Assembly: GCA_963978545.1 (NCBI GenBank) | Contig: OZ021725.1 | Coordinates: forward strand, 9,016,846-9,080,845 | Direction: 5' to 3' | From: Linyphia triangularis | Lineage: Eukaryota; Arthropoda; Arachnida; Araneae; Linyphiidae | DNA: 64,000 nucleotides | Translations under genes and position numbers: made by a program | Shown here: positions 62,139 through 64,000 of the stretch, one piece after another | How positions within the stretch are numbered: position 1 is the first letter of the stretch | Layout of the letters: each line of letters begins with the position of its first letter | Notes under the pieces: generated by a model | The model's database searches: none | Told to the model about the DNA's origin: nothing | Seen by the model: the letters and a program-made list of their open reading frames with translations, nothing else

Positions 62139-64000
62139 TTAAATAGTAAAATGACCATAAGCTAGTGATGAAATGCCATCCCTTAGTACATATCGTTTTG
62201 TGTCATATGGACACAGTGTCGACTTTGAATAGGAGACAGTTTGTAGAACGTGATTAAGGCTTAGTATTCGATGTGTCCGTGCTATGTCTCTACATTCCGA
62301 AATTAGACAGTTTTTATAATCACTATGCCTAATACTATTTTTTACAACTACTTTACTTACACCCTTTGCCGTCTTCTTCTCATCTTGCACACTTTTCAAA
62401 CTATACATTTTAGGTTTAAGACCTATAAATTCAAGAGTAATGACCGAGGATAATTCATCCTTCATTTTGCCTAAAACTTTTTTATTAACATTGCTATAAA
62501 GTGCATGGTTAGGAGGATAATCCGAAAAATCGAATAAATGGGAGTCAGTATGCATGTCAGTGTATATGTCCTCAGTCATTATGCTATAACACAAGGAATC
62601 TGTGTCTGTAAAGAGTAATTTAGCATGTGTATTATATTTAGGTTTAATGTATGTGTAGTGAAAATTATACATTAAAATTTTAGAAATGTCTAAAATTGAG
62701 AATCCAACGTAAATTGGCCTGTTTAGGAGAAGTGATGTGATTTTACGTTCAACTGAAACTAAATCTTTATTAATTATCTTATATGAATTAAAACTAGGAG
62801 ATGCTACTAATTTTTTGGCCTTTTTCTCACTTGTAACTAAATCTAATTTCATTCTATTTCTAAGGTTTTCAATTGTCTTACCAAATACGGCATTATTTAA
62901 AAGTTTAAACAAGTCTTTTTGAAATGTGGTTTGGGCTAATTTTCTCTGCTCAGTATTAAAAGAAATATATTTCTTTAACCATGCACTTTGTCTAAATTTA
63001 ATAACAGAGTGAATTTTGGTAACTTTTAATCCTAGTGAAACGTACTGCTTCAAATTTCTATAATGAAGAATGTATTTGCTTTTAGACATCAAATTGGGTA
63101 CAAGTTTAACAGCGGGGTTCACTTTTAAATTAAGCTTTTCAGCTAAAGATTTATTGTAGGGGGAAACCATGTGTGGGGAAATTATCATCTTTTCTGGAGC
63201 GAGGGGGTAATCATTATGCTCATCATGCAAAGACTGAGGATACTCTAAATCTACCTCCAAAATATAACCAACTTCACAATCATCGGCTACATTCATGAAA
63301 TCTATTGGACCTTTATGCCATTCAAAGGCGTGTGTAGGAAGAGCCTCTGACATAGCCCAACCGTATAGATTGTTGGCATCCAAGTACATGATATAGTTTG
63401 AGGCAAGATCAGGATTAAAGTTTTCCATATATTTATTATTAGCTTCACTATGTCTATGAGAAATCATTGATACACCCCCTCTTATGCCCCGTTCAATAAA
63501 TAAATGCATATCTGGATCAACTAAAAGTTCTAGTTTAACACCAGACATGCGAAGACAAGCTTGCCAAGCAAGACCAGGAGCAGTGAAACAATGACATGGA
63601 TCCAATTTGTAGAATGAGAGACAAAATTGCCTAAAATTTTCAAAGACGTCCGCAAGCAATAAAACATCAGTTACAACATATAAGTTATGATAATCCCCTA
63701 AACATTTCAAATTAAATTCTCTCCAGATTTGTTGGGCATATTTGTAGTCATCTAATGAAACGTGGCTTTCTGTCAAATTGCTAAAAAATGCATGTTGAGG
63801 CGGAAGAGAGGATTCTTCAAATTTTTGGAAGCTATCCATATATTCATAGGGATAACAACCCTTCCTAATCATTAAACCCGCCTTTTCTCCAAAATATTTC
63901 TTGGTAAGTCTTAGTTGATTATTCTCTAAACTCCCGACAAGTTTATCAAGAGAAGCATTTAAAAATTGGAGAGAGTCCAGAAAGCGTAAATTACCAAGTG
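62139..64000 (-). CDS. Protein-primed family B DNA polymerase (partial)
   Basis: The minus-strand frame is open from the window edge to the stop at 62139 (about 620 residues seen; N-terminal half outside). It replicates the element using a protein primer. Visible motifs: Exo III-like YHNLYVVTDVLLLADVF (~63690), motif A YLDANNLYGWAMS (Asp at ~63380), motif B KLLNNAVFGKTIENLRNR (~62906), motif C FTDTDSLCYS (Asp codons ~62606-62598), and the usual Maverick ending SPYD-like CPYDTKRYVLRDGISSLAYG. An internal ATG at ~63869 is not the start, because upstream residues (LRLTKKYFGEKAGL) continue the family pattern. No lesions are seen in this part. Confidence 0.95.
   Translation of the reverse strand, partial: LGNLRFLDSLQFLNASLDKLVGSLENNQLRLTKKYFGEKAGLMIRKGCYPYEYMDSFQKFEESSLPPQHAFFSNLTESHVSLDDYKYAQQIWREFNLKCLGDYHNLYVVTDVLLLADVFENFRQFCLSFYKLDPCHCFTAPGLAWQACLRMSGVKLELLVDPDMHLFIERGIRGGVSMISHRHSEANNKYMENFNPDLASNYIMYLDANNLYGWAMSEALPTHAFEWHKGPIDFMNVADDCEVGYILEVDLEYPQSLHDEHNDYPLAPEKMIISPHMVSPYNKSLAEKLNLKVNPAVKLVPNLMSKSKYILHYRNLKQYVSLGLKVTKIHSVIKFRQSAWLKKYISFNTEQRKLAQTTFQKDLFKLLNNAVFGKTIENLRNRMKLDLVTSEKKAKKLVASPSFNSYKIINKDLVSVERKITSLLLNRPIYVGFSILDISKILMYNFHYTYIKPKYNTHAKLLFTDTDSLCYSIMTEDIYTDMHTDSHLFDFSDYPPNHALYSNVNKKVLGKMKDELSSVITLEFIGLKPKMYSLKSVQDEKKTAKGVSKVVVKNSIRHSDYKNCLISECRDIARTHRILSLNHVLQTVSYSKSTLCPYDTKRYVLRDGISSLAYGHFTI

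Larger units (their letters stand above)
53380..64000. mobile_element. Maverick/Polinton (adintovirus-type) element, right part outside window
   Basis: The element starts AGTAGGTATAAAGTGGGGGT; Mavericks usually begin AG(T) and make 6 bp target duplications. Just before it is AACGTA (53374-53379), and the left duplicate reads straight through the same AACGTA (8377-8382). Inside are the diagnostic genes: integrase, protein-primed polymerase B, packaging ATPase, adenain-like protease, major and minor capsid proteins. Gene spacing is tight and base composition more GC-rich than the flanks. At least 10.6 kb is present; the polymerase N-terminus and right TIR lie beyond 64000. Most ORFs are intact, so the copy is probably recent, apart from a likely frameshift at the penton start. 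Confidence 0.95.

Overview
The window looks like accessory, transposon-rich nuclear DNA of an arthropod. It is AT-rich with simple repeats, tRNA-derived SINEs, hAT, piggyBac, Tc1 and Harbinger elements, a broken copia retrotransposon, poly-C2H2 zinc-finger genes, and a large Maverick/Polinton (adintovirus-type) element. A chelicerate such as a spider would fit the finger style, but nothing here proves the taxon. I see no clear host gene other than the zinc-finger arrays.

Layout. Positions 1-8382 and 45167-53379 are two nearly identical direct copies of an ~8.3 kb segment. Each carries, in order, an AT-rich stretch, a degenerate ~110 bp tandem array, a 31 bp minisatellite, a promoter-like block, a poly-zinc-finger ORF (12 fingers left, 13 right) and an antisense Tc1 transposase remnant that supplies the finger ORF's last residues and stop. 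The right copy is preceded by a ~1.2 kb near-perfect palindrome (43991-45197). The ~37 kb between the copies holds a 5'-truncated, mutated copia element (9757-13515, minus), fold-back elements and SINEs (14.5-18.8 kb), a MADF-like remnant (21.5 kb), several non-autonomous elements with recognisable TIRs and target duplications (22.8-30.9 kb), a decayed ~25-finger zinc-finger array (31.6-34.6 kb), and a nested nest of Tc1, hAT and Harbinger relics (35.4-41.9 kb).

From 53380 to the window end lies most of a Maverick. It starts with AGT directly after the sequence where the left duplicate copy continues uninterrupted, so the left copy is the empty target site (6 bp AACGTA). Its genes are a 51-residue membrane ORF, integrase, penton-like minor capsid protein (with a probable frameshift near its start), a basic PX-like core protein, double-jelly-roll major capsid protein, adenain-like protease, packaging ATPase, two small conserved proteins, and, on the minus strand, an AlkB-type dioxygenase with a C-terminal extension and a protein-primed family B DNA polymerase that runs off the window. 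Together these are the replication, integration and virion modules.

The most interesting pattern is the expression layout of the Maverick. TATA boxes are followed 27-30 nt later by TCATTN/TCAGTT initiator-like motifs at five gene starts, usually with the ATG only 7-11 nt beyond. AATAAA signals overlap or closely follow stops, and four virion ORFs are chained by TAATG stop/start overlaps. This suggests compact, partly polycistronic units. All function calls are from sequence motifs read by eye; no searches were run.
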